17,776 bases of DNA from an uncultured Clostridia bacterium (GTDB taxonomy: Bacteria; Bacillota; Clostridia; TANB77; CAG-508), in NCBI GenBank assembly GCA_944389715.1, contig CALXNI010000071.1, positions 1 to 17,776 on the forward strand, read 5' to 3'. The position numbers and the translations under genes are program-made. How positions within the stretch are numbered: position 1 is the stretch's first letter; each line of letters begins with the position of its first letter. The notes under the pieces are model-generated. The model did not search any database, had not been told where the DNA came from, and was given only the letters and a program-made list of their open reading frames with translations. Below are positions 9,701-16,791 of this stretch, piece by piece.

Positions 9701-12015
9701 ATTACCAACAGTATGGAGTATGGTGCTTGCTAATAAAACATTTGGAACAATAGTAACACAAAATTTAGGCGGATATACTTGGCATAAAAATAGCAGATTA
9801 AATAGATTATCAAGCTGGAACAATAATCCAGCATTTGACTTTCCGTCTGAGATAATTTATTTAAAAGATTATAAAACAGGTAAAAAGTGGTCTTTATGTG
9901 ACAACCTAAATGATGAAAATTTAGAAAGTTATATAACATATGGATTTGGATATGTAAAATTTAAGTCTATACAAAATAATTTAATGCAAGAATTAGATAT
10001 TTTTGTTCCGCAAAAAGATAATGTAAAATTGAATATATTAAAACTTAAAAACTTAGAACCAAATAAAAGAAATCTTAAATTAATTTACTATATAAAGCCA
10101 GTACTAGGAGAAGATGAAATAAAAACAAATGGTTATATAGAAACAAATAAAGAAAATAATATAATAGTTGCAAAAAATTTATATAAAGACAGTTTTAAAA
10201 AAAATGTTGCATTTATATCTTCAAGCGAAAATATAAAATCATATACAGCAAATAAAGATTTTTTTATTGGAAATGGAGATCTAAAAAATCCAGAGGGTTT
10301 AGACAAAGTAGAACTAGACAATTCCTCAGGACTTGGACAGAATTCATGTATTGCAATAGAAATAGAATTAGAACTAGAAAGCTATGAAGACAAAGAAATT
10401 ATCTTGCAATTTGGAGAAGAAGAAACAATATTAGATGTAAAAAATACAGCATATAAGTATTCTAAAATGTCTAATTGTATGCAAGAATTAAATGCAGTAA
10501 AAAATTTTTGGTATGATTTAGTAAATAGAGTACAAGTAAACACTCCGTTAGAATCTTTAAATTTAATGATAAATGGATGGGCAAAATATCAAACCATAGT
10601 TTCAAGATTATGGGCTAGAAGCGGATACTATCAGTCTGGTGGAGCAATAGGATTTAGAGATCAGTTGCAAGACACAATAGGTCTTAAATATGTAGATATT
10701 GAATTTATGAAAGAACAAATATCGATAGCATGTAGACATCAATTTATAGAAGGAGATGTCGAGCATTGGTGGCATGAAGATACAAATAGAGGAATAAGGA
10801 CAAGGTTATCTGATGACCTACTTTGGCTTTGCTATGTAGTTTATGAGTATATTAATTGTACAGGGAATTATAGCATTTTAGATAAGCAAGAACCTTATGT
10901 AATGGGAGAGTTGTTGCCAGAAGGAGTAGATGAGAGATATGATGTATATTTAGAATCACAAGTAAAAGAAGATGTGTATACTCATTGCATACGAGCAATA
11001 GATAGAAGTTTAAATTTTGGAGAGCATGGGTTACCAAAAATAGGCTCTGGAGATTGGAATGATGGGTTAAATACAGTGGGGAATAAGCAAAAAGGTGAAA
11101 GTATTTGGCTTGGATTTTTTATTTATGATATTTTAGGGAAATTTATAAATATATGTGAAAAAAGAAATGATATATCAAGAGTAAATGAATATAAAACAAA
11201 AATGGAAAATTTAAAAAAAGCATTAAATACAGCTGGATGGGATGGAAGGTGGTTTAGAAGAGCGTATATGGATAATGGAGAGCCTCTCCGGAAGTATAGA
11301 AAACGAAGAATGTAGAATAGACAGCATATCTCAAAGTTGGGGAGTAATATCAAATGCTGCAGATAATGATAAAAAATATATTTCTATGGAGTCCTTGGAA
11401 AATCATTTGATAGATACAGAAAATGGAATAATAAAATTATTAGATCCGCCATTTAATAAAACTAAACTAGAGCCAGGATATATAAAAGCATATTTGCCAG
11501 GAGTAAGAGAAAATGGAGGTCAATACACACATGCTGCAATGTGGGCAATTATTGCATATAGCAAATTAGGATTTGGTGATAAAGCAGTAGAATATTATCG
11601 TATGGTAAATCCTATAGAACATTCCAGAACAAAAGAAGCTGCAAGAAAATATAAAGTAGAGCCATATGTAATAGCAGCAGATGTTTATGGAGCAAATAAT
11701 CTTCAAGGAAGAGGCGGCTGGACTTGGTATACAGGTTCTAGTAGTTGGTTTTGCAAAGCGGGTTTAGAAGATATATTAGGATTAAAAATAGAAAAAGGAA
11801 TATTAAGAATCGAGCCATGTATTTCAAGTAAATGGGAAGGCTATAGCATTAGATACAGATATAAAACAAGTGTGTATAATATACAGGTAAAAAATCCAAA
11901 TTCAAAATGTACAGGAGAAAATCAAAAATTCTATTTTAACGGAAAAGAGATAGAAGAAAAACAAATAAAGCTAGAAGATAATGGATCAATAAATGAGATA
12001 GAAGTACTATTATAG
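3751..12015 (+). CDS. Cyclic beta-1,2-glucan synthase (NdvB/Cgs type), read through six +1 CGGA sites
   Basis: Large inner-membrane enzyme of the NdvB/Cgs family, which polymerises glucose from UDP-glucose into beta-1,2-glucan and trims and cyclises it. TTG start at 3751 after AAGAGGTG (3736-3743). An N-terminal helical region is followed by membrane segments near residues 398-420 and 425-455. The GT84 transferase shows ITLDSDTN (Asp636, Asp638), AGAGGTDSYTNA, LSHDLLEG and RQARWIRGDFQ. More membrane segments lie near 828-850, 852-876, 964-977 and 984-1000. A glucoamylase-like domain (PWGISEAAFN, YMAHHQALSLLA) follows, then a C-terminal GH94 phosphorylase-like domain with GFRDQLQD, EHWWHED and GSGDWNDG (Asp2436). 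Six inserted Cs (5848, 6188, 6924, 7648, 9503, 11289) each precede a Gly codon. Removing all six gives one 2752-residue protein of family length; naive reading gives seven fragments. The product may differ in linkage, which sequence alone cannot settle. Confidence 0.9.
5848..5851 (+). other. CGGA +1 recoding site 4 (glucan synthase Gly700)
   Basis: In-frame CGG after GCT. Dropping C5848 gives AGAGGTDSYTNA, the conserved GT84 motif. Zero-frame stop at 5896-5898. Confidence 0.85.
6188..6191 (+). other. CGGA +1 recoding site 5 (glucan synthase Gly813)
   Basis: In-frame CGG after CTT. Dropping C6188 joins KKENPL to GLLSKYKIFDNLRRS, a normal cytoplasmic stretch before the next membrane segments. 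Zero-frame stop at 6200-6202. Confidence 0.85.
6924..6927 (+). other. CGGA +1 recoding site 6 (glucan synthase Gly1058)
   Basis: In-frame CGG after GCA. Dropping C6924 gives ANKIAGRTSTTNIGLGMLA, a typical glucoamylase-like domain start. Zero-frame stop at 6981-6983. Confidence 0.85.
7648..7651 (+). other. CGGA +1 recoding site 7 (glucan synthase Gly1299)
   Basis: In-frame CGG after CTT. Dropping C7648 gives KRLGLPWGISEAAFN, with the Gly at the conserved position before xPWGISE. Zero-frame stop at 7681-7683. Confidence 0.85.
9503..9506 (+). other. CGGA +1 recoding site 8 (glucan synthase Gly1917)
   Basis: In-frame CGG after ACA. Dropping C9503 gives GDIKTGIQDLEEEYLKTI, running on without interruption into the GH94 module. 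Zero-frame stop at 9584-9586. Confidence 0.85.
11289..11292 (+). other. CGGA +1 recoding site 9 (glucan synthase Gly2512)
   Basis: In-frame CGG after CTC. Dropping one C gives MDNGEPLGSIENEECRID, the usual GH94 sequence before SISQSWGVIS. Zero-frame stop at 11313-11315. Confidence 0.85.
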
Positions 12016-12229
12016 AAAAATAGGAAAAAAATTTTTATATTAAAATTTAAAATTATAGAGTAAATGTAGGGACGGCTAGTAGCCGTCCGTTTTATTGCAG
12101 GGATCTCACTTTTGAGTGGCACTAAGGAGATATATTTAACTAAATAAGAAAGCCTAATTTATGGAAATAAATTAATAAATAGAAAACAGTCCAATAGATA
12201 AATTCATCAATAATGGAAAATGGAGGAAC
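12016..12229. other. Gene-free region after the glucan synthase gene
   Basis: It holds one strong palindrome (12070-12088) and weak dyads such as AATTTAT/ATAAATT near 12158-12175. It lies between the glucan synthase stop and the small membrane ORF. I see no convincing promoter or RNA gene. Confidence 0.5.
12070..12096 (+). terminator. Probable terminator of the glucan synthase gene
   Basis: GGACGGCTA (12070-12078), one base, then TAGCCGTCC (12080-12088), followed by GTTTTATT. It is preceded by TGTAG, so it is also one module of the palindromic repeat family seen at 130-148. Confidence 0.55.
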
Positions 12230-12235
12230 ATGATT

Positions 12236-12478
12236 ATGTTGAAAAAATTTGCTTTGTGGTTTGCTTGTTTTGGACTCAGCTTTTTGGTATCTGATGTATT
12301 TGGCTGGACTGACCAAGGTCGGGCATTCTTATACATAGATCTCGGAGCTAATGTAATAATAGTATTAGTATTGGTATTAATATTATTATTTGCAGGAGTT
12401 GTTGCTAGAGAAAAATTGAACATTTTCCAATTCAACAAAAAAGCTTCGCAAATATTTAATGAAATAATAAATTATTAA
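12236..12478 (+). CDS. Small two-helix membrane protein of unknown function
   Basis: I do not recognise a family. ATG 12236 sits about 8 bases after GGAGG; an ATG at 12230 is too close to that site. The 80-residue product has two hydrophobic segments (about residues 3-20 and 37-55) and a short polar tail with several Lys, so a small integral membrane protein is likely. It contains the only in-frame CGG in the window (12320-12322) that is not clearly a frameshift site. Read as Arg, the ORF stays open to TAA 12478. If the +1 rule applied, the product would end at TAG 12336-12338 after one helix, at 33 residues. It could be a real gene with an exceptional codon, a shorter protein, or a chance ORF. 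Confidence 0.5.
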   Translation: MLKKFALWFACFGLSFLVSDVFGWTDQGRAFLYIDLGANVIIVLVLVLILLFAGVVAREKLNIFQFNKKASQIFNEIINY

Positions 12479-12525
12479 TATTACGGAAATAATATATTTA
12501 TAATAAAAATAATCTGTCATATTTT

Positions 12526-12542
12526 TGTAATAAATTTGTAAA
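12526..12542 (+). promoter_or_regulatory. WalR-box-like direct repeat upstream of the response regulator
   Basis: TGTAAT (12526-12531), five bases, TGTAAA (12537-12542). This fits the published WalR/YycF consensus of two TGT(A/T)A(A/T/C) half-sites five bases apart. It lies just upstream of the predicted -35 (12548), so autoregulation by the downstream regulator is plausible. Confidence 0.55.
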
Positions 12543-12547
12543 AAAAC

Positions 12548-12576
12548 TTGTTTTAGATTTTGTTATATGATATAAA
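12548..12576 (+). promoter_or_regulatory. Likely sigma-A promoter of the two-component genes
   Basis: TTGTTT (12548-12553), 17 bases, TATAAA (12571-12576), about 40 bases before the GTG start. Confidence 0.5.
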
Positions 12577-12615
12577 TAATTTAACAATTGTCGAATTAAG
12601 AAAGGTGGGGCTTTT

Positions 12616-13335
12616 GTGGATAATATGGAAGATAAAAAAACTATATTAATAGTAGATGATGAAAAACCTATAGTAGATATACTTGTATATAATCTTGAAA
12701 AAGAAGGGTATAACACATTAGAAGCAAACGACGGTGTAACAGCTGTAGAAATTGCACTTAGTAAAAAACCAGATTTAATTTTACTTGATATAATGCTTCC
12801 AAAAATGGATGGGTTAACAGTGTGTAAAAAAATAAGAAGCTCACTTAATGTTCCAATTCTTATGCTTACAGCAAAAGATGAAGAGATAGATAAAATATTA
12901 GGATTAGAATTAGGAGCAGATGATTATATAACAAAACCATTTAGTGTTAGGGAATTAATGGCAAGAGTATAAGCTAATTTAAGAAAATCCGAAATTAAAG
13001 ATAATAATATAAATACAGATGCAATAAAAACAAAAAAAATTGTAGTAGGTCCATTAGAATTAGATTTAGACAAATTTGAAGCAAAAGTTGATGGAGAAGT
13101 TATAGACCTTACATTAAGGGAATTTGAGGTACTAAAATTTTTAGCAAGCCAAGCAGGACAAGTAATTACAAGAGAAGTATTACTTGAAAAGGTTTGGGGA
13201 TATGAATATTATGGAGATATAAGAACAGTTGACGTTACAGTTAGAAGAATTAGAGGAAAAATAGAAAAAGATACAGCAAACCCAAAAATTCTTATTACAA
13301 AAAGAGGAGTAGGATATTATATAAAAAATAATTAA
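12616..13335 (+). CDS. walR: WalR/PhoP-like response regulator, interrupted by an in-frame TAA
   Basis: OmpR/PhoB-family transcription regulator, probably controlling envelope genes. GTG start at 12616 after AAAGGTGGGG (12601-12610). The receiver domain has the acidic pair at Asp14-Asp15, the phosphorylated Asp58 in LLDIMLPKMDG and KPF near residue 110. The C-terminal winged helix has LTLREFEVLKFLA, WGYEYYGDIRTVDVTVRR and ITKRGVGYY, most like WalR. A TAA at 12970-12972 (codon 119) falls at the end of the receiver domain, where the family normally has Lys (RVKANLRK). The frame stays open and family-like on both sides, so this is one substitution, not a shift. It could be a real nonsense mutation, readthrough or a sequence error. 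Unbroken length would be 239 codons. Confidence 0.85.
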
Positions 13336-13344
13336 ATAAATTGT

Positions 13345-13474
13345 AAATTGTAGAACAGGGAAAAATGGGTCAGAGCCCTATTTCCCCATTGAAACATTAC
13401 TATTTTATCTAAATAAACAATAATTGAGAACAGGGAAATAGGGCTCTGACCCCTTTTTCCCTGTTCTACAATTT
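13345..13474. mobile_element. Miniature inverted-repeat element between regulator and kinase
   Basis: Left arm 13345-13386 and right arm 13433-13474 are 42 bases each and pair at 41 positions (mismatch at 13366), with a 46-base loop. The core GGGTCAGAGCCCTATTTCCC lies between ends reading AAATTGTAG. It carries no gene. It fits a MITE or REP-like element that inserted between two genes normally adjacent, and as RNA it would fold into a long hairpin. Confidence 0.75.
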
Positions 13475-13493
13475 ATTTTATTGTGAGGTAAAT

Positions 13494-14913
13494 ATGTTTA
13501 AAAGTGTTCAAATTAAAATAATGCTAGTATTAATTTTACTAGCAATAATAATGTTTGCAATTCCACGGCTATCTGTATATGAATAAACTAATTGAGCTAG
13601 AGTCTAATCCACAAATGCTAGGAGAGACAATAAATAAAGGTAGTATAGTATTTTTAATATTAACTATAACATATGTTTTAATATGCATATTAATTATTTT
13701 ATTTGCTTCTAAAACAATTGTTAATCCATTAAAAAAGTTAATTAAGAGTGCAGAAAAAATTTCGGATGGAAATGATGTAGAACAGGACATTAAATATCTA
13801 GATAGTAAAAAATCAAAAACAGAGATAGACGAATTATATAAAGCATTTAATCTAATGACATCAGGCTTAAAAGAAAATTTAAATGAAGTAACAAGGCAAA
13901 AAAAACAAATAGAAACAATTTTGCTTCATATGACAGATGGAATAATAGCATTTAATATAGATGGAAGTATTATACATATTAATCCAGCAGCAAGCAGATT
14001 ATTAAGAATAACTGGGAGTGAAAATACATTTGATAAGATTTTTAAAAAATTAAAAGTAGATATAAATATGGAAAAAATAATATATTTAGAAAACTGGACA
14101 TCAACAGAGGTAAAAGTAAATGTAAAAGATAGTTATTTAAATATGTTTTTTGCACCATTCAAGGATGAAAATGATAGACCAGCAGGAGTTATGGTTCTAA
14201 TACAAGATATAACAGAACATGTAAAATTGGATAATATGAGAAAAGAATTTGTAGCAGATGTATCTCACGAATTAAAAACTCCACTTACATCAATATTAGG
14301 ATATGCAGAAACTCTTTCTGAAACGGACTATGATGAAGAGATTAGACAAAAGTTTTTGGGAGTTATATCTTCAGAAGCAGTAAGAATGACAAAACTCGTA
14401 AACGATTTATTAACATTATCTAAATTTGATAATGATAATACAGAGTGGGAGAAAACGGAGTTTAATTTAGGAGAACTTGTAAAACAGTGCCAACAAAATT
14501 TACAAATAGAAATGGATAAGAAAAATCAAAAGGTAGAATGCTTTGTTACAGCAAATGTACCAAATGTTTTTGCAGATAAGGATGGAATCGAAAGAGTAAT
14601 TTTAAACATATTATCTAATAGCGTAAAATATACTGGCGAGGGTGGTACAATAAAAATATATGTAGGCTTTGTATATAATGATGCATATATAAAAGTTATT
14701 GACAATGGCATAGGAATTCCAGAAAAAGATTTAGATAGAATTTTTGAAAGATTCTATAGAGTAGATAAAGCAAGAACAAGGGCTATGGGTGGAACAGGTC
14801 TTGGACTATCTATTGCAAAGGAAATATTAGACAGAAATGACGGGAGAATAGATATAAAAAGTAAAGTACATGAAGGAACGGAGGTAGTAATAACAATACC
14901 TACAAAGAATTAA
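13494..14913 (+). CDS. walK: WalK/PhoR-like sensor histidine kinase, read through one +1 CGGC site
   Basis: Membrane sensor kinase that would phosphorylate the regulator encoded just upstream. ATG 13494 follows GTGAGGT (13483-13489). TM1 spans about residues 8-24, followed by a loop of only about 30 residues and TM2 near 53-72. HAMP, a PAS domain (TILLHMTDGIIAFNIDG) and HisKA come next, with phospho-acceptor His258 in DVSHELKTPLTSILGY. HATPase_c follows with NILSNSVKYT, DNGIGIPEKDLDRIFERFYR and GGTGLGLSIAKEI. An inserted C at 13566 precedes Gly25; skipping it joins MLVLILLAIIMFAIP to GYLYMNKLIEL. Otherwise translation ends at TAA 13584-13586. Restored length is 472 residues. The short outer loop means no large sensor domain. 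WalK versus PhoR is uncertain. Confidence 0.88.
13566..13569 (+). other. CGGC +1 recoding site 10 (kinase Gly25)
   Basis: In-frame CGG after CCA. Dropping C13566 gives CCA GGC TAT (Pro-Gly-Tyr) and keeps the kinase frame open. Zero-frame stop at 13584-13586. Confidence 0.82.
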
Positions 14914-14939
14914 TATGTTTCTTTATATAGACTAGATTT

Positions 14940-15087
14940 AGATAAATTGTAATTTGTAGGATAAAATTTATTGCAAACGTTGTAGGGGTCGCCGCCCACG
15001 GCGACCCGCATATATTTAAGGGTCGCCCAGGGGTGCGACCCCTACAGATTTTAAAATAAATTTAATAATTCAAATTACAATTTATCT
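14940..15087. mobile_element. Palindromic repeat element with 17-bp terminal inverted repeats
   Basis: AGATAAATTGTAATTTG (14940-14956) recurs exactly in reverse complement at 15071-15087. Inside are two GC-rich hairpins: GGGTCGCC/GGCGACCC (14986-14993/15000-15007) and GGGTCGC/GCGACCC (15020-15026/15035-15041). Bases 14971-15030 are the near-perfect reverse complement of 1-64. No coding capacity. It fills the space between the kinase stop and the lepB promoter. Confidence 0.75.
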
Positions 15088-15097
15088 TTGTAACTAA

Positions 15098-15126
15098 TTG
15101 AAAAATATATAATATTAATGTATAAT
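15098..15126 (+). promoter_or_regulatory. Sigma-A promoter for lepB
   Basis: TTGAAA (15098-15103), a 17-base spacer, and a perfect TATAAT (15121-15126). The lepB start is about 40 bases downstream. Confidence 0.75.
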
Positions 15127-15164
15127 TATTAACAGACATTATTTACACGGAAGAAGGAATAGAA

Positions 15165-15803
15165 ATGGAAATAAGTCCAAAATTAAAAAATAGATTAGAA
15201 TGGGCATATTGCTTTATAATAGCAATTGTACTTGCTTTATTATTTAGATATTATATAGGTACTCCAACAGTAGTAAGACAACCATCAATGTACAATACTT
15301 TAGAAGATGGTGAAAGATTAATTTTAAGTAGATGGACAAGGACTGTAAAAGGCACCTATAATAGAGGAGATATAGTGACATTCGAGGCACCAAGTAAACC
15401 TGTATTAACAGCATTTGAGGCAGATATGGATAATCCAGTAGCAGTTTATGATTATGAACCAGAAGGAATTTTTGCTAAATTTTTTTATTATGTATTAGAA
15501 ACTAGTAAAACAAGTTATATAAAAAGGGTTATAGCTGTAGGGGGAGATCATATAAAAATAGAAGATGGAAAAGTTTACTTAAATGGAGAAGAACTGGAAG
15601 AACCTTATTTAAGAGATGGAATAACAACTGAAAGTAGTCTTTTTACAGATATAACTGTGCCAGAAGGATATGTTTTTGTAATGGGAGATAATAGACCACA
15701 TAGCACAGATAGCAGAAGCTTTGGTTGTATACCAGTAGAAAAAATAGAAAGCAAAGTATGGATTAGATTTTGGCCACTTAATAAATTTGGAAAGGTTGAA
15801 TAG
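15165..15803 (+). CDS. lepB: Type I signal peptidase
   Basis: Membrane-anchored serine protease that removes signal peptides from secreted proteins on the outer face of the membrane. ATG 15165 after AAGAAGGAAT (15151-15160). One N-terminal membrane anchor (about residues 13-31) is followed by the catalytic Ser41 in RQPSMYNTL and catalytic Lys120 in YIKRVIAVGGD. The other family boxes are NRGDIVTF, MGDNRPHSTDSRSFG and the C-terminal VWIRFWPLNKFG. Its 212 residues are normal for Gram-positive enzymes, and both dyad residues are present. It has its own promoter and no in-frame CGG. Stop is TAG. Confidence 0.95.
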   Translation: MEISPKLKNRLEWAYCFIIAIVLALLFRYYIGTPTVVRQPSMYNTLEDGERLILSRWTRTVKGTYNRGDIVTFEAPSKPVLTAFEADMDNPVAVYDYEPEGIFAKFFYYVLETSKTSYIKRVIAVGGDHIKIEDGKVYLNGEELEEPYLRDGITTESSLFTDITVPEGYVFVMGDNRPHSTDSRSFGCIPVEKIESKVWIRFWPLNKFGKVE

Positions 15804-15894
15804 CATAAAATAGGGTACATTCATTAATCCATGAGAAATATCTATGACTAAGGAATACAAAACAAACTTTGTAAACAATGGAAAAGGAAACAAT

Positions 15895-16791
15895 ATGATA
15901 TTTAATAATATAATAGGAAATGAAATAAACAAAGAATTATTAAAAAATATAATTAATACAAATAATATAGCGCATAGTTATATGTTTATAGGTAAAGATT
16001 CAATAGGCAAAATGCTTTTTGCAAAAGAATTTGCAAAAGCCATTTTATGTACAAATAACGATAAACCTTGCAATATATGTAAGTCTTGTATAGAATTTAA
16101 TACATTAAACAATCCAGATTTTAAAATAATAGAACCAGAGGGAAATGCTATAAAAATAGACCAGATAAGAGGACTTGTAAAAAGGGTTTACGAAAAACCT
16201 ATAATATCTAATAAAAAAGTATATATTATAAATGATAGCAACTTCATGACAAAAGAAGCACAAAATAGTTTGTTAAAAACACTAGAGGAGCCACCAGAAT
16301 ATGCTACAATTATTTTAATTGCACCAAATGATAATTTATTTTTACCAACAATAAAATCAAGATGCACAAAGATTATATTTAATAAATTAACAAATGAAGA
16401 GATTTTATTAATATTAAAAAATCAATATAATTATCAAAAAGTTTCAAATTTAGTTTTAAAAATTGCAGATGGAAGTGTAAAAAAAGCATTAAAATTAAGA
16501 GAAAAAGAGAATGAATATACAAAAATTAACAATTTATATTCTAATATAGAAAATGTAAGTATGATAGATATAATAAACAGCAAAGAAGAAATATTTAAAG
16601 AAAAAGATCAAGCAGTTGATATTTTAGAATATATTAATTTGATTTTTTTTGATAAAATAAATAAAAACACAAAATATATAGAATGCATCAAAATAGTAGA
16701 AGACACAAAAGATAGATTAAAAAAGAATAATAATTTTGATATGACAATAGATAATTTTAATATGACTATATGGGAGGAAATAAATGGCTAA
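15895..16791 (+). CDS. holB: DNA polymerase III delta-prime subunit
   Basis: Clamp-loader subunit that helps place the sliding clamp on DNA. I choose ATG 15895 (AAAAGGA at 15882-15888, six-base gap) because MIFNNIIGNEINKELL is the family N-terminus; an in-frame ATG at 15844 would add 17 unfamiliar residues. It shows a modified P-loop (FIGKDSIGKMLFAKEFA), a four-Cys zinc module (ILC..PCNICKSC), ISNKKVYIINDSNFMTKEAQNSLLKTLEEPP and the SRC motif in IKSRCTKIIF. It has 298 residues and no in-frame CGG. It overlaps the next gene by eight bases, so the two are probably translationally coupled. In the P-loop the usual GKT/S is GKM, so ATP hydrolysis by this subunit is doubtful. Confidence 0.9.
   Translation: MIFNNIIGNEINKELLKNIINTNNIAHSYMFIGKDSIGKMLFAKEFAKAILCTNNDKPCNICKSCIEFNTLNNPDFKIIEPEGNAIKIDQIRGLVKRVYEKPIISNKKVYIINDSNFMTKEAQNSLLKTLEEPPEYATIILIAPNDNLFLPTIKSRCTKIIFNKLTNEEILLILKNQYNYQKVSNLVLKIADGSVKKALKLREKENEYTKINNLYSNIENVSMIDIINSKEEIFKEKDQAVDILEYINLIFFDKINKNTKYIECIKIVEDTKDRLKKNNNFDMTIDNFNMTIWEEING

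Noticed and set aside
12970..12972. TAA as a reassigned sense codon
   Set aside because: Several genes here end at TAA in the expected place (12478, 14913, 16791, 17708), so one internal TAA is not evidence for reassignment.
15844..15894. Upstream ATG for holB
   Set aside because: The added 17 residues do not resemble the family, while ATG 15895 has a better-spaced ribosome site and the canonical N-terminus.
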